Source of the DNA: an uncultured Acidobacteriaceae bacterium
Lineage (GTDB): Bacteria > Acidobacteriota > Terriglobia > Terriglobales > Acidobacteriaceae
Direction of reading: 5' to 3'
Length of the DNA: 64,000 nt
NCBI GenBank assembly: GCA_903911925.1
Contig: CAIWFH010000110.1
Location: 30,958-94,957 of the forward strand
The notes under the pieces are model-generated. The model was not told the origin of the DNA and made no database searches. It saw only the letters and a list, made by a program, of their open reading frames with translations. Below are positions 38,160 through 47,300 of this stretch, in pieces. The stretch's first letter is position 1. Every line of letters begins with the position of its first letter. The position numbers were made by a program, and so were the translations under genes.

Positions 38160-40235
38160 ATGTTTTGTTTGAACGCTTCACCCTATCGCCTTCCGCTCGT
38201 TTTGGTCCTGGCCCTGGCTGCCATTCCGGCATTTTGCCAGACTGCAACGCCCGCCGCGCCTGCTGCCGCACCCGAACTGCGCGTCTTCGATTCCGCGCTG
38301 GTGGACAAGACTGTTGACCCGTGCCAGAACTTTTACCGCTTCAGCTGCAACGGGTGGTTCAAGCGCAATCCGCTGCCCGCCGACCAGACCTCGTATGGCC
38401 GCTTTACTGAGCTTGCCGAACTGAACCGGCTGCACCTGCGGCAGATTCTTGAAGACGCCGCGAAGCCCTCGGCCACGCGCTCGCCGAACGAGCAGAAGAT
38501 CGGCGACGAGTACGCAGCCTGCATGGATACGGCAGCGGTCAACAAGCTGGGTATCGCCCCGCTCAAGCCTGAGTTGGACAGAATTGCCGCGCTGAAGACC
38601 TCGGCGGAGTTGCCAGCCCTGGTGGGGCACCTGCAGGTGATCGGGGTAAGGGCCTTCTTCGAAATGGGATCGAACCAGGACTTTGCCGATTCCAGTTCCA
38701 TGATCAGTTTCTACAGCGCCGGCGGCCTGGGACTGCCGGAACGCGACTACTACACGCGCACCGATGCCAAAAGTGTCGAACAGCGCAAGCAGTACGTGGC
38801 TCACGTGCAGAAGATGTTTGTCCTGGCCGGGGAACCGGAGGCTCAGGCCCAGAAAGACGCTGAGACTGTTCTGGCCATCGAGACTCGCCTGGCCAAGGCA
38901 TCGCTCACCATCACCGAGCAGCGCGATCCGCAGAACCTGAACCATCCCACGGACGTTCTGAGCTTCTCAAAGGAGCTGACGCATTTTTCGCTGGCCGACT
39001 ACGTGAGTGCCGCGCATGCGCCCGCCATGGGCAAAATGAACGACGCGGAGCCAAAGTTCTTCGCCGAGTTCAACGCCCTGGTGGCGGATACGCCCATCGA
39101 GCAGATCAAGACGTACCTCCGCTGGCACCTGCTGCACGCCTATGCGGGAACCAGTTTGCCGGAGAGCTTCGACCAGGAGAACTGGAACTTCTATTCGCAC
39201 ACGCTGAACGGCGCGGAAAAGCAGCAGGAGCGCTGGAAGCGCTGCACCAGCCGCATCGATCACGAGATGGGCGAAGCGCTGGGCCAGGTGTACGTGGCCA
39301 AGTATTTTCCGCCGGCCGAAAAGCAGCAGGCCCTGGATATGACGCTGGCCATTGAGCAGGTTATGGACAAGGACGTGGACAGCCTTGACTGGATGAGCGC
39401 GGATACCAAAGTGAAGGCCAAGGAAAAGCTGCACACGGTGATGAACAAAATTGGCTACCCGGACAAGTGGCGCGACTACTCGACGCTCAATATCGTCGCC
39501 GGCGACGCGCTGGGCAATCAGGAGCGCGTGCGGCAGTTCAACTGGGCGCGCGACATGGCCAAGATCGGCAAGCCGGTGGACAAGGGCGAGTGGATGATGT
39601 CGCCGCCGACGGTGAACGCCTACTACGATCCGCAGATGAACAACGTGAACTTCCCCGCCGGCTACTTTCAGCCGCCGTTCTTCAGCGACAAGGAAGACGA
39701 CGCGGCCAATTACGGCGACATGGGATCGACTGTCGGCCACGAGTTGACCCACGGCTTCGACGACGAAGGCCGCCAGTATGACAAGGACGGCAATCTGAAA
39801 GAGTGGTGGACCAAGGACGACGAGCAGAAGTTCACCGAACGCGCCGACTGTATGGTGAAACAGTATGACGCCATCGAAGCGGTTCCGGGCGTCCACCTGA
39901 ACGGCAAACTCACGCTGGGCGAAAACCTGGCCGACCTGGGCGGGCTGTGGCTGGCATGGCTTGCGTGGCTTGACAAGGCACACGCGGCTCACGTTGACAT
40001 GGCTGCCCTGACCGATGGCTACACGCCGGAACAGCGCTTCTGGATCGCCTACGCGCAGCAGTGGTGCACGCAGACCCGGCCCGAGCAGTTGCGCAGCCAG
40101 GCATTGAATAATCCGCACGCGCCGGACGAGTACCGCACCAACACAGTGCTGCAGGATTTGCCGGAGTTCGCCAAGAGCTTCAGTTGCAAGAAGACGGACA
40201 AGATGGTGAGCGCGAAGCCTTGCCGAATCTGGTAG
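38160..40235 (+). CDS. M13-family zinc metallopeptidase (neprilysin-like)
   Basis: This exported endopeptidase of 691 aa has a signal peptide (YRLPLVLVLALAAIPAFCQ). The N-terminal M13 domain begins DKTVDPCQNFYRFSCNGWFKRNPLPADQTSYG. The catalytic domain carries NAYYDPQMNNVNFPAG, the zinc motif GSTVGHELTHGFDDEGRQYD (HEXXH) and GENLADLGG (third ligand Glu and the conserved Asp). The C-terminal end RTNTVLQDLPEFAKSFSCKK is typical. M13 peptidases cleave oligopeptides; multiple copies are common in Acidobacteriota. I chose the ATG at 38160, because upstream codons lie in the ndk promoter. Confidence 0.94.
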   Translation: MFCLNASPYRLPLVLVLALAAIPAFCQTATPAAPAAAPELRVFDSALVDKTVDPCQNFYRFSCNGWFKRNPLPADQTSYGRFTELAELNRLHLRQILEDAAKPSATRSPNEQKIGDEYAACMDTAAVNKLGIAPLKPELDRIAALKTSAELPALVGHLQVIGVRAFFEMGSNQDFADSSSMISFYSAGGLGLPERDYYTRTDAKSVEQRKQYVAHVQKMFVLAGEPEAQAQKDAETVLAIETRLAKASLTITEQRDPQNLNHPTDVLSFSKELTHFSLADYVSAAHAPAMGKMNDAEPKFFAEFNALVADTPIEQIKTYLRWHLLHAYAGTSLPESFDQENWNFYSHTLNGAEKQQERWKRCTSRIDHEMGEALGQVYVAKYFPPAEKQQALDMTLAIEQVMDKDVDSLDWMSADTKVKAKEKLHTVMNKIGYPDKWRDYSTLNIVAGDALGNQERVRQFNWARDMAKIGKPVDKGEWMMSPPTVNAYYDPQMNNVNFPAGYFQPPFFSDKEDDAANYGDMGSTVGHELTHGFDDEGRQYDKDGNLKEWWTKDDEQKFTERADCMVKQYDAIEAVPGVHLNGKLTLGENLADLGGLWLAWLAWLDKAHAAHVDMAALTDGYTPEQRFWIAYAQQWCTQTRPEQLRSQALNNPHAPDEYRTNTVLQDLPEFAKSFSCKKTDKMVSAKPCRIW

Positions 40236-40256
40236 GGATTTGCAATTGACTCCTTC

Positions 40257-40288
40257 GAGCGAGGCTCCCGCATGGGGGCCTCGTTCTC
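40257..40288. terminator. Hairpin after the M13 peptidase gene
   Basis: GAGCGAGGCTCCC (40257-40269) pairs with GGGGGCCTCGTTCTC (40274-40288) with one mismatch and one bulge, 21 bases after the stop codon. The T-run is poor, so termination is likely but not certain. Confidence 0.6.
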
Positions 40289-40374
40289 ATGCAGGGGTCG
40301 GAAATCACCAAGTATTCACGAGGGTTAAGGAATACTCGCACTGAGCAACGGTTTGACTCGCTTCGAAATTATCT

Positions 40375-40407
40375 TGAGTTATTTAAAGTGGCACTTTATA
40401 TTTCTCA
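40375..40407 (+). repeat. Direct repeat 1 with palindromic core, before the ATPase gene
   Basis: This 33-base element starts TGAGTTATTTAAAGTGGCAC and contains the palindrome TAAAGTGGCACTTTA (40384-40398). It ends one base before the ATPase start codon at 40409, where the ribosome site would be. A similar copy lies at 41690-41722, beyond the gene. It could be an operator for autoregulation, or a recombination end. Confidence 0.7.
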
Positions 40408-40408
40408 T

Positions 40409-41587
40409 ATGAAGACGATTCCCCGGCATCTGGGACCGTTCCTGCTGTCGGCCCTGCGCCGCTTCCCGGCGGTCGTGGTCACAGGTCCGCGCCGGGCCGG
40501 GAAAACCACGCTGCTGCGGACTGCACTTCCCCACGCGCAGTACGTTCTTCTTGAGGATCCCGACATTCAGGATCGCATCCGCCGTGACCCGCGTGCGTTC
40601 CTTGACGGGTTGCACCCTCCGGTCATCTTCGACGAGATACAGAACGCGCCTCAACTGCTCGACTACATCCGCACGCTGGTGGATGCCCGACCGCGCAAGA
40701 TGGGCCAATGGCTGTTCACCGGTTCGCAAGAGGCTCCGCTGATGCAGGGCATCACCGAGTCGATGGCCGGCCGCGCGGCAATTCTGCACTTGCTCCCTTT
40801 CAGCATGGCGGAGACCCCTAAGGTTGACCCCCTTCTGGGCGGATTTCCGGAGGTTGTATTGCATCCGCGCGGGCGCGAATTGTGGTTTGCTTCCTACCTG
40901 CAGACCTACATCGAGCGCGACGTGCGGTTGATCACCAGCGTCCGCGATCTGCCGGCATTTCGACGGTTTCTGTCCCTGCTCGCAAGCCGCCACGGGCAGA
41001 TGCTCAATCGTGCGGACGTGGCCGCGCCGCTCGGCGTTTCGGTGCCCACGATCTCAGAGTGGCTGCGCATTCTTCAGATCACCGGACAGATCATCCTGGT
41101 GCCGCCGTACTTTGAGAACTTTGGCAAGCGGCTGGTCAAGTCTCCCAAGGTTTATTGGGGAGACTCGGGCCTGGCGTGCCACCTGCTCGGAATCCAATCG
41201 CAGGCCGAGTTGGAGCGCTCGCCGTTTTTGGGAGCGATCTTCGAGGGGTTTGTCGCCGCCGAAATCCTCAAGAGCCAGATCAATCGCGGCCAGCGGAAGG
41301 AACTCTACTACTTTCGCGATCAACAGGGCCTGGAGGTGGATTTCCTTGTGCCTCGGCCCAATGCGCGATTCTGGCTGGTCGAGGCAAAGGCATCGAAAAC
41401 CGTGCATCCGTCGATGGCTGCGCCCATGTTCTCATTGACTCGCGCGACCGGTAACCGTGCCACGCGCCGGATCGTGGTCTACCGCAAGCCCCGAATCGGG
41501 CCCACCTTTACGGCGCTGGCCAAGGGCGCGGAGGCGCTGACTTTGGAGCAATTTGCAATAGCTATCAACGACAGCAAGACGTCATGA
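40409..41587 (+). CDS. AAA-type ATPase with DUF4143 C-terminal domain
   Basis: The 392-aa protein belongs to the AAA_14/DUF4143 group. Walker A is VVVTGPRRAGKTTLLR, Walker B is PPVIFDEIQNAPQLLDYIR, and the sensor stretch is GQWLFTGSQEAPLMQGITESMAGRAAILHLLPFS. The C-terminal DUF4143 part carries VYWGDSGLACHLLGI, FLGAIFEGFVAAEILK and the nuclease-like YYFRDQQGLEVDFLV..VEAKASK (PD-(D/E)XK-like D, E and K). Its cellular role is not established; such genes are patchily distributed. I chose the ATG at 40409. No ribosome site is visible, because the palindromic repeat occupies its place. Direct repeats bracket the gene. Confidence 0.88.
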   Translation: MKTIPRHLGPFLLSALRRFPAVVVTGPRRAGKTTLLRTALPHAQYVLLEDPDIQDRIRRDPRAFLDGLHPPVIFDEIQNAPQLLDYIRTLVDARPRKMGQWLFTGSQEAPLMQGITESMAGRAAILHLLPFSMAETPKVDPLLGGFPEVVLHPRGRELWFASYLQTYIERDVRLITSVRDLPAFRRFLSLLASRHGQMLNRADVAAPLGVSVPTISEWLRILQITGQIILVPPYFENFGKRLVKSPKVYWGDSGLACHLLGIQSQAELERSPFLGAIFEGFVAAEILKSQINRGQRKELYYFRDQQGLEVDFLVPRPNARFWLVEAKASKTVHPSMAAPMFSLTRATGNRATRRIVVYRKPRIGPTFTALAKGAEALTLEQFAIAINDSKTS

Positions 41588-41689
41588 AGCGGTGTCGTCA
41601 TCGTTCTGCAGAGATCCGATAGCCCTGTATTGATGCGGGAGTTGTATGCGGCAATCAAAAAATGCACGCACGATACGAAATTGCATTGC

Positions 41690-41722
41690 TGAGTATTTTA
41701 AAGTAACACTTTATAATTCTCA
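41690..41722 (+). repeat. Direct repeat 2 with palindromic core, after the ATPase gene
   Basis: This 33-base element starts TGAGTATTTTAAAGTAACAC and differs from repeat 1 at about six positions. Its core TAAAGTAACACTTTA (41699-41713) is again an inverted repeat. A CGAAATT match lies a little upstream of both copies. No gene starts here, so it is not simply a promoter. Confidence 0.7.
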
Positions 41723-41797
41723 AACACTTCCGCATTCAGGCGAGCACATAATAAGCTCAAATAATCCGGCCCAAAGATCTTTGATCGCCTTCATTTA

Positions 41798-41835
41798 AGC
41801 ACAAGGGCCCACCTTGCCGGTGGGCCCTTGTGCTT
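41798..41835. terminator. Hairpin after sucD
   Basis: AAGCACAAGGGCCCACC (41798-41814) and GGTGGGCCCTTGTGCTT (41819-41835) are perfect 17-bp arms around a 4-nt loop, 34 bases beyond the sucD stop codon. There is no T-run on either strand, so it may be a processing or stabilising hairpin instead. Confidence 0.7.
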
Positions 41836-41868
41836 GAAAACTGGAGGCTAAAAGGTTGAAGCTAACAG

Positions 41869-42744
41869 CTAGCTTTTCCCGATGACCTGGGCCAGCTTTT
41901 CGCCAATATCTGCCGGCGAAATGACGACGTGAATGCCGGCTGCGGTCATGGCTTTCATCTTGTCGGCTGCGGTGCCTTGGCCGCCAGAGATGATTGCTCC
42001 GGCGTGGCCCATGCGGCGGCCGGGAGGCGCCGTCTGTCCGGCGATGAAGCCGACGACGGGTTTCTTCACGTGCTGCTTGACATACTCGGCCGCAGCTTCT
42101 TCGGCGGAGCCGCCAATCTCGCCGATCATGATGATGGCTTCGGTCTCGGGGTCGTCGTTGAGCAGACGCAGGGCGTCGATGTGCGTGGTTCCGATGATGG
42201 GGTCGCCTCCGATGCCGATGGCCGTTGACTGGCCAATGCCGCGCTGGGTCAACTGGTGCACAGCTTCGTACGTCAGCGTCCCGGAGCGGGATACGATGCC
42301 CACCGAGCCTTCCATGTGGATTCGCCCGGGCATGATGCCGATTTTTGCCTTCCCGGGAGAAATGACGCCGGGGCAGTTGGGACCGACCAGGCGCGAAGCC
42401 GATAGCTTCAGCTTGGCCCAAACCTTGATCATGTCCAGCGTGGGAATGCCTTCGGTGATGCAGACGATGAGCGGAATGCCTGCGTCTTCGGCTTCGAGAA
42501 TGGCGTCTGCGGCAAATGGAGGGGGAACGAAGATCATGGTGGCGTTGGCGCCGGTCGCGGCCACCGCATCGGCCACCGTGTTGAATACCGGCCAGCCTTC
42601 ATGCGTAGTGCCGCCCTTGCCTGGCGTGACGCCGCCTACAACCCTGGTGCCGTATTCCGCACAGCCCTTGGCGTGGAAGGTTCCCTCTTTGCCGGTCAGT
42701 CCTTGCACGATCAGCCGGGTATTGTTGTCGACTAAAACTGCCAT
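41869..42744 (-). CDS. sucD: Succinate-CoA ligase, alpha subunit
   Basis: The alpha subunit of the TCA-cycle enzyme that converts succinyl-CoA to succinate with nucleotide triphosphate formation holds the CoA-binding fold ([33 protein letters not shown]) and the phosphorylated histidine region ([10 protein letters not shown] after [11 protein letters not shown]). Further family matches are [35 protein letters not shown] and [16 protein letters not shown]. At 291 aa it is full length. I chose the ATG at 42744 ([11 protein letters not shown]), directly after the sucC stop codon, so the two genes form one operon. Confidence 0.97.
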   Translation of the reverse strand: MAVLVDNNTRLIVQGLTGKEGTFHAKGCAEYGTRVVGGVTPGKGGTTHEGWPVFNTVADAVAATGANATMIFVPPPFAADAILEAEDAGIPLIVCITEGIPTLDMIKVWAKLKLSASRLVGPNCPGVISPGKAKIGIMPGRIHMEGSVGIVSRSGTLTYEAVHQLTQRGIGQSTAIGIGGDPIIGTTHIDALRLLNDDPETEAIIMIGEIGGSAEEAAAEYVKQHVKKPVVGFIAGQTAPPGRRMGHAGAIISGGQGTAADKMKAMTAAGIHVVISPADIGEKLAQVIGKS

Positions 42745-42745
42745 A

Positions 42746-43924
42746 TTATGCCCCCACACTTGCCGCTGCGACGGCTAAGTCAGCAGCTTCTTTCATTGTT
42801 GCGCCAATCTTGAAATTCAGGCCCGACTCCTTGAGGATTTTGCGGCCCTCTTCGACGTTTGTGCCTTCAAGCCGCAGCACGATGGGAACCTTGACGCTCA
42901 GGTTGCGTGCCGCCGCGACTACGCCGGTTGCGAGGCGATCGACGCGGAGAATGCCGCCGAAGATGTTGATGAAGATTGCCTTCACATGCGAGTCAGAGAG
43001 CAGAATCTCGAAGGCGTGTTCAATTTGCTCCTGCGTTGCGCCGCCGCCCACGTCGAGGAAGTTGGCGGGGCTGCCGCCGGCATATTGAATGATGTCCATG
43101 GTGGCCATGGCCAGGCCCGCGCCGTTGACCATGCAGGCGATGGAGCCGTCGAGCTTGATGTAGTTGAGCGCGTACTTGCTGGCCTCCACTTCAAGCGGGT
43201 CTTCTTCGGCCGTGTCGCGCAGCGCCTTGATGTCGGCATGGCGGAACAGCGCGTTGTCGTCGAAGGTGATCTTGGCGTCAAGGGCGAAGAGCTTGTCGTC
43301 CTTGGTGGTGATGAAGGGATTGATCTCGACCAGCGAAGCGTCTGTCTCGACGAACGCCTTGTACAGGCTTTGCAGAAAAGCGACGGCGGCGTTGATCTGC
43401 GTGGGCTTGAGGGCCAGGGCAAAAGCCAGCTTGCGCGCTTGCCAGGCGCCAAAGCCGATGGCCGGATCGATGGTCTCTTTGAAAATGGCTTCGGGTGTCT
43501 TGGCGGCCACCTCTTCAATCTCCATGCCGCCGGCCTTGGAGGCCATGAACACCAGTTTGCCTGTTGCCCGGTCAAGCACGATGCCCAGGTAAAGCTCGCG
43601 GTCAATGTCCGCGGTCTCTTCAATCAGCAGGCGCTGAACTTTTTGTCCGGCAGGGCCGGTCTGGTGGGTGACCAGCGTCATGCCGAGGATGTTCTTTGCG
43701 TGCAGCTCGGCATCTTCGCGGGTGCGTGCAACCTTGACGCCGCCGCCCTTGCCGCGGCCTCCGGCATGGATCTGCGCCTTGACTACGACGCCGCTTGCGC
43801 CCTCGGCAAAAAGTTTGCGGGCCACAGTTGAGGCTTCTTCAAGGGTGTTGGCCACTTCGCCCCGGGGAACGGCAACGCCGTACTTCGCCAGGATTTCCTT
43901 CGCTTGGTACTCATGAATTTTCAT
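42746..43924 (-). CDS. sucC: Succinate-CoA ligase, beta subunit
   Basis: The beta subunit carries the ATP-grasp nucleotide site. The 392-aa sequence starts [25 protein letters not shown], has [30 protein letters not shown] (ATP-grasp), [32 protein letters not shown] (metal ligands), and [35 protein letters not shown] plus [18 protein letters not shown]. It is the first gene of the sucCD operon. The start codon at 43924 is clear though the ribosome site is weak. It diverges from trpD. Confidence 0.97.
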   Translation of the reverse strand: MKIHEYQAKEILAKYGVAVPRGEVANTLEEASTVARKLFAEGASGVVVKAQIHAGGRGKGGGVKVARTREDAELHAKNILGMTLVTHQTGPAGQKVQRLLIEETADIDRELYLGIVLDRATGKLVFMASKAGGMEIEEVAAKTPEAIFKETIDPAIGFGAWQARKLAFALALKPTQINAAVAFLQSLYKAFVETDASLVEINPFITTKDDKLFALDAKITFDDNALFRHADIKALRDTAEEDPLEVEASKYALNYIKLDGSIACMVNGAGLAMATMDIIQYAGGSPANFLDVGGGATQEQIEHAFEILLSDSHVKAIFINIFGGILRVDRLATGVVAAARNLSVKVPIVLRLEGTNVEEGRKILKESGLNFKIGATMKEAADLAVAAASVGA

Positions 43925-44091
43925 GTTTTCTTAGGACCGCCCAATCCGCTGTCGTTTGGGGATTCGGGAGCGGGGGCGCGGCAGTTGCCGAGCCAGCGAG
44001 ACCGTGCCAGCGGTATCCAAATACTATCTTGACTGCCAAAGGCGGGGCAAACAGGGCAGGCGGCGGCGAAACACCGTTACCATGGAGGGAT

Positions 44092-45147
44092 ATGGCCTCT
44101 CTGAAGCAATACCTGAAACCCTTGGCCGAAGACGGCACGGCCTTGACTCGCGAAGAGGCAGCCAATGTGCTGCAAGCAATTCTCACCGGCGATGTGCCGG
44201 AGGTGGAGACGGCTGCGCTATTGGCCGTTCTTGCAACCCGCGGCGAGCAGGCCTCGGAACTGGCGGGGTTCGTGGACGTGATGCGACTGCGGGTCAGGCA
44301 GCTTCCGCTGACCGACCATGAACGGGACGAACTGGTGGACGTGGTGGGCACGGGCGGCGGCGGGCCGATGACCTTCAACATTTCTTCCGGCGCGGCGCTG
44401 GTGGCTGCGGCAGCGGGCGCCAAGGTGGCCAAGCACGGCAACCGCGCTGTGACCTCGCAATGCGGCGCGGCCGACGTGCTTGAGGCTCTCGGCGTGCCCA
44501 TCATGCTTGAGCCGGAACAGGCCGTAGAGTGCCTGCGCGAGACCGGGTTCATGTTCCTGTTTGCGCCCATCTATCACACGGCGATGAAGACCCTGGGGCC
44601 ACTGAGGCAGGCGCTGGGTTTTAGAACGATTCTCAATTTGTGCGGGCCGCTCACCAATCCTGCGGGAGCGCGGGCGCAGGTGATTGGCGTGCTGGCGCCG
44701 AGCCGGGTGTTGCTGGTGGGCCGCACGTTGAAGGCGTTGGGCGCAAGGCGTGCCTTTGTGGTGCACGGGACGGATGGCATCGACGAACTGACCACCACCG
44801 GCGAGAGCGTTGTGGCGCGCGTTGAGGAGATGGAGCCTGGCGAGTTCAAGCTGAACGCGACCCGTGTGACGCCGGAGATGGCCGGCCTTGAGCGCACGAC
44901 TCTGGACCAGTTCACGGGCGGCGATGTTGAGACCAACCGGGCGCTGCTTTACGACGTGCTGACCGGCATTCCCGGCGCGCGGCGGGACATTGTGCTGCTG
45001 AACGCGGCGGCGGCCCTGGTGGCGGCGGGATTGGCCATCGATCTAAAAGATGGAGTGGCCATGGGTGCCCGGGCCATCGACTCCGGCGAGGCCGCGGCTA
45101 CCTTGGCCAAGTTGCGGCAGTTTGGGGAAAGGCACGCCAAGGCTTAA
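44092..45147 (+). CDS. trpD: Anthranilate phosphoribosyltransferase
   Basis: The enzyme joins anthranilate to phosphoribosyl pyrophosphate in tryptophan synthesis. The 351-aa protein shows the PRPP-binding VDVVGTGGGGPMTFNISSGAALVAAAAGAKVAKHGNRAVTSQCGAADVLEALG. It also has MFLFAPIYHTAMKTLGPLRQALGFRTILNLCGPLTNPAGA and VVHGTDGIDELTTTGES. I chose the ATG at 44092 (MASLKQYLKPL), preceded by GGAGGGA; the longer open frame upstream has no start that fits. It stands alone rather than in a trp operon. Its end overlaps the convergent DUF1810 gene by four bases. Confidence 0.96.
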   Translation: MASLKQYLKPLAEDGTALTREEAANVLQAILTGDVPEVETAALLAVLATRGEQASELAGFVDVMRLRVRQLPLTDHERDELVDVVGTGGGGPMTFNISSGAALVAAAAGAKVAKHGNRAVTSQCGAADVLEALGVPIMLEPEQAVECLRETGFMFLFAPIYHTAMKTLGPLRQALGFRTILNLCGPLTNPAGARAQVIGVLAPSRVLLVGRTLKALGARRAFVVHGTDGIDELTTTGESVVARVEEMEPGEFKLNATRVTPEMAGLERTTLDQFTGGDVETNRALLYDVLTGIPGARRDIVLLNAAAALVAAGLAIDLKDGVAMGARAIDSGEAAATLAKLRQFGERHAKA

Positions 45148-45566
45148 CGAAGAAGTTCAAGCGTGCGCTGGTCGGGGTCGCTGTTGAAGTACTTCTTGAG
45201 GGCGTCACTGAAGACGGCGTTCTCAGAGACGGCGCTGGCAAAGAGCGTCATCGACGAGCGGAACTTCAGGTCGTCGGGAAAACCGAGAACCTGCTCGATT
45301 GACCGCTTTTCCACCGCCATCACCAGCCGCGTGCACTCTTCCAGCCGCGGGCCCAGGACTGAGTGCCGCCAATAGGCCGCGGCCTCTGCCAGCGAGCCGA
45401 TGCCGTAAAACTCCGATGTCGAGCTGTGCCCCAACCCTTTCATCTGCGGAAAGAAGAACCATATCCAGTGGCTGAGCTTCTGTCCGGCCCGCAACTCGGC
45501 CAGCACCTGCGCGTACATGGGCGCCTGTGCGCTGAGGAAGCGTGCAAGATCGAATGGGTCTTCCAC
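45144..45566 (-). CDS. DUF1810 family protein
   Basis: This 140-aa protein of the DUF1810 family, which is all-helical and of unknown function, shows the family signature: FDLARFLSAQAPMYAQVLAELRAGQKLSHWIWFFFPQMKGLGHSSTSEFYGIGSLAEAAAYWRHSVLGPRLEECT, then FPDDLKFRSSMTLFA. The start is a GTG at 45566 with GGAGG eight bases upstream; no ATG lies nearby in frame. It converges on trpD with a four-base overlap. Confidence 0.92.
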   Translation of the reverse strand: MEDPFDLARFLSAQAPMYAQVLAELRAGQKLSHWIWFFFPQMKGLGHSSTSEFYGIGSLAEAAAYWRHSVLGPRLEECTRLVMAVEKRSIEQVLGFPDDLKFRSSMTLFASAVSENAVFSDALKKYFNSDPDQRTLELLR

Positions 45567-45596
45567 GATTGTTGCCTCCAGTCGCGAATCTTTGAT

Positions 45597-46007
45597 TCAG
45601 AGCAGCCCCGTCCTCCCGGCCAGCCGGCGCGAGAGCAGGCTGGAGACGAGAGACACTGCCAGCGCCAGAGCAACCCAGCCTGCATCTTCAAGCGGCCGCG
45701 CCAGGGCGACGGAAAGATGAGGCGATGCAAACGAAATCTGCTGCATGGCGGGCACAGCCGCGCGCACCAGTTCATAAGCGCCCCAGCCAAGCACCGCCAC
45801 GGCGAACAGAATTCCGGGAAGCGCGCGCTTCCACGGGAAAGGAATGGGCGCGGGCGCCGCGGCTTCTTCTCGAACGCGCTCCATCACCGAGGCCAGGAAG
45901 CCCGAAGATGGAACGAGTTCCTCTTCCGTCGCCAGAATGTCGTCAATCCGGGTGGGTGCCGTGCCGGCATTGTCTTGCTTGTGGAGATGTTTGCGGTTCA
46001 TCTTCAT
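45597..46007 (-). CDS. Probable anti-sigma partner: small membrane protein
   Basis: The 136-aa protein has a soluble N-terminal 60 residues (DDILATEEELVPSSGFLASVMERVREEAAAP), a membrane segment (ALPGILFAVAVLGWGAYELV), and a second hydrophobic stretch near the C-terminus (GWVALALAVSLVSSLL). It has no recognisable zinc-finger HXXXCXXC motif. Its ATG at 46007 overlaps the sigma factor stop codon (ATGA), the standard arrangement for sigma/anti-sigma pairs. That context is the main reason for the call; it may equally be an unrelated membrane protein of the same operon. Confidence 0.6.
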   Translation of the reverse strand: MKMNRKHLHKQDNAGTAPTRIDDILATEEELVPSSGFLASVMERVREEAAAPAPIPFPWKRALPGILFAVAVLGWGAYELVRAAVPAMQQISFASPHLSVALARPLEDAGWVALALAVSLVSSLLSRRLAGRTGLL

Positions 46008-46597
46008 GCCTCCTTTCCTGCCAATTCCATTGCCGCGTGCTCGGTTTCAAGGTTTGGGAAGCGTCGTCGCAGCAGCGCCCGCCCTCGCGACAGGCGGGCT
46101 TTCATGGTTCCCTCAGGCAGGCCCATGGTGCGGGCTGCTGCCTCCATATCCATCTCATGAAAATAGAACAGGACCACCGGTTCGCGATAGCGGCGCGGCA
46201 AGGCCAGCACAGCGCTGCGCACCACTTCGTGACTCATCTTTGTGGCTAACGTATTGTGCTGGGACGCGGGACCCGAGGGTTCCGGCGCATCCTCAAGGGG
46301 CAGGGTCTCGGTTGGGAAGCGCTTGAGCTCGGTGCGAAAGACATTGGCCGCCAGGGCAAAGAGCCAGGTGGAGAAGCTCGCTTCGCGCCGCCACTGGGCC
46401 AGGCCGCGCCAGGCGCGGACCAGGGCTTCCTGGGCCATCTCTTCGGCGCGCCCGCGGTCGCGGCAGTAGCGCCACGCCATGTTGACCAGCGGGCGCTGCC
46501 AGCGAAGGACGATGCCTTCAAAGGCATTCACGTCGCCTGCCAGGACGCGGTCAACGTCGGCCAGATCTTCCTTCGCGCTCATCGGCGTTGCATTCAC
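46004..46597 (-). CDS. ECF-type RNA polymerase sigma factor
   Basis: This alternative sigma factor of about 197 aa has region 2 (GDVNAFEGIVLRWQRPLVNMAWRYCRDRGRAEEMAQEALVRAWRGLAQWRREASFSTWLFALAANVFRTELKR) and region 4 (VRSAVLALPRRYREPVVLFYFHEMDMEAAARTMGLPEGTMKARLSRGRALLRRRF) with a clear helix-turn-helix. I place the start at a GTG at 46597 because GGAGAGG lies at good distance; an ATG at 46582 five codons later is the alternative. It is translationally coupled to the downstream membrane gene. An inverted repeat lies in the divergent promoter region. Confidence 0.9.
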   Translation of the reverse strand: MNATPMSAKEDLADVDRVLAGDVNAFEGIVLRWQRPLVNMAWRYCRDRGRAEEMAQEALVRAWRGLAQWRREASFSTWLFALAANVFRTELKRFPTETLPLEDAPEPSGPASQHNTLATKMSHEVVRSAVLALPRRYREPVVLFYFHEMDMEAAARTMGLPEGTMKARLSRGRALLRRRFPNLETEHAAMELAGKEA

Positions 46598-46640
46598 CTG
46601 CGGTCCTCTCCGTGGGGTGAGACAACAAGGGCTGCGAGTG

Positions 46641-46685
46641 GGTTGCATTTTGTTGCATACAGAAATCTGCAAAGAAAATGCAACC
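46641..46685. promoter_or_regulatory. 11-bp perfect inverted repeat in the sigma factor promoter region
   Basis: GGTTGCATTTT (46641-46651) and AAAATGCAACC (46675-46685) are perfect inverted repeats 23 bases apart, with a further direct TTGCAT copy just inside. They lie between the ECF sigma gene (minus) and the membrane protein gene at 46755 (plus), so both promoters could be controlled from here. Confidence 0.55.
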
Positions 46686-46754
46686 GGCTTTCAGCTCCTC
46701 CGGTCGTACCGTTTGCAAGGGAGTAATCCCCGGCAAGCATTTCAGGAGGATTTT

Positions 46755-47183
46755 ATGATGAATCTGGCGATGTTGCATTTCGGCGACCCGTTTTCGACCC
46801 CGGCCTTCGGGCTGTGGATGTTTCTTTCAATCGGTGCAGTTGCATTGTTTGTGGTATTCATTCCGCTGGTTTCCTGGATTGACGCGCGGCGCAAAGAGCG
46901 GGAAGCCTTCTACAAGGCGGACACCATGCGCCGGCTGGTCGACTCCTCAGGCGAAGGCGCCAAGGTGGCCCTGGAGATGATGCGGGAAGAGGACCTGCAG
47001 AGACAGGTAAAGACCCGCGAGGGCCTGAAGATCGCCGGCCTGATCAACCTGGCTGTTGGCGTTGCACTGTTGATTTTTCTGCGGGCGCTTATCGGCAATG
47101 AGCCGGTTTACCTGTGCGGGCTGATTCCCGGGTTCATCGGCATCGCCATGCTGACCTACGCGCTGTTTCTTGCGCCCCGGTAA
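46755..47183 (+). CDS. Small membrane protein, 142 aa (DUF6249-like)
   Basis: The protein has an N-terminal helix (GLWMFLSIGAVALFVVFIPLVSWIDARRKERE), a charged cytoplasmic segment (AFYKADTMRRLVDSSGEGAKVALEMMREEDLQRQVKTREGLK), and two closely spaced C-terminal helices (IAGLINLAVGVALLIFLRAL and LCGLIPGFIGIAMLTYALFL). The pattern resembles membrane proteins found beside ECF sigma operons. AGGAGGA sits five bases before the ATG at 46755; an ATG one codon on is also possible. It diverges from the sigma gene over the inverted repeat and may be a target of that sigma factor. Confidence 0.7.
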   Translation: MMNLAMLHFGDPFSTPAFGLWMFLSIGAVALFVVFIPLVSWIDARRKEREAFYKADTMRRLVDSSGEGAKVALEMMREEDLQRQVKTREGLKIAGLINLAVGVALLIFLRALIGNEPVYLCGLIPGFIGIAMLTYALFLAPR

Positions 47184-47300
47184 AGAAGTTCGAGAGCGGG
47201 CGAATCCTCATGGCAGGCTGGGGCATCTCACGGTTAGTTGTTTGAACGACTAAATCTCCGGCCAGCGAAAGACTGGCCGGATGCCCGAGGAGAAAGCCCC

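Noticed and set aside
41798..41835. A perfect 17-bp hairpin as a possible mobile-element end
   Set aside because: It stands right after sucD where a terminator or 3' stabilising hairpin is expected, and no partner copy was seen.
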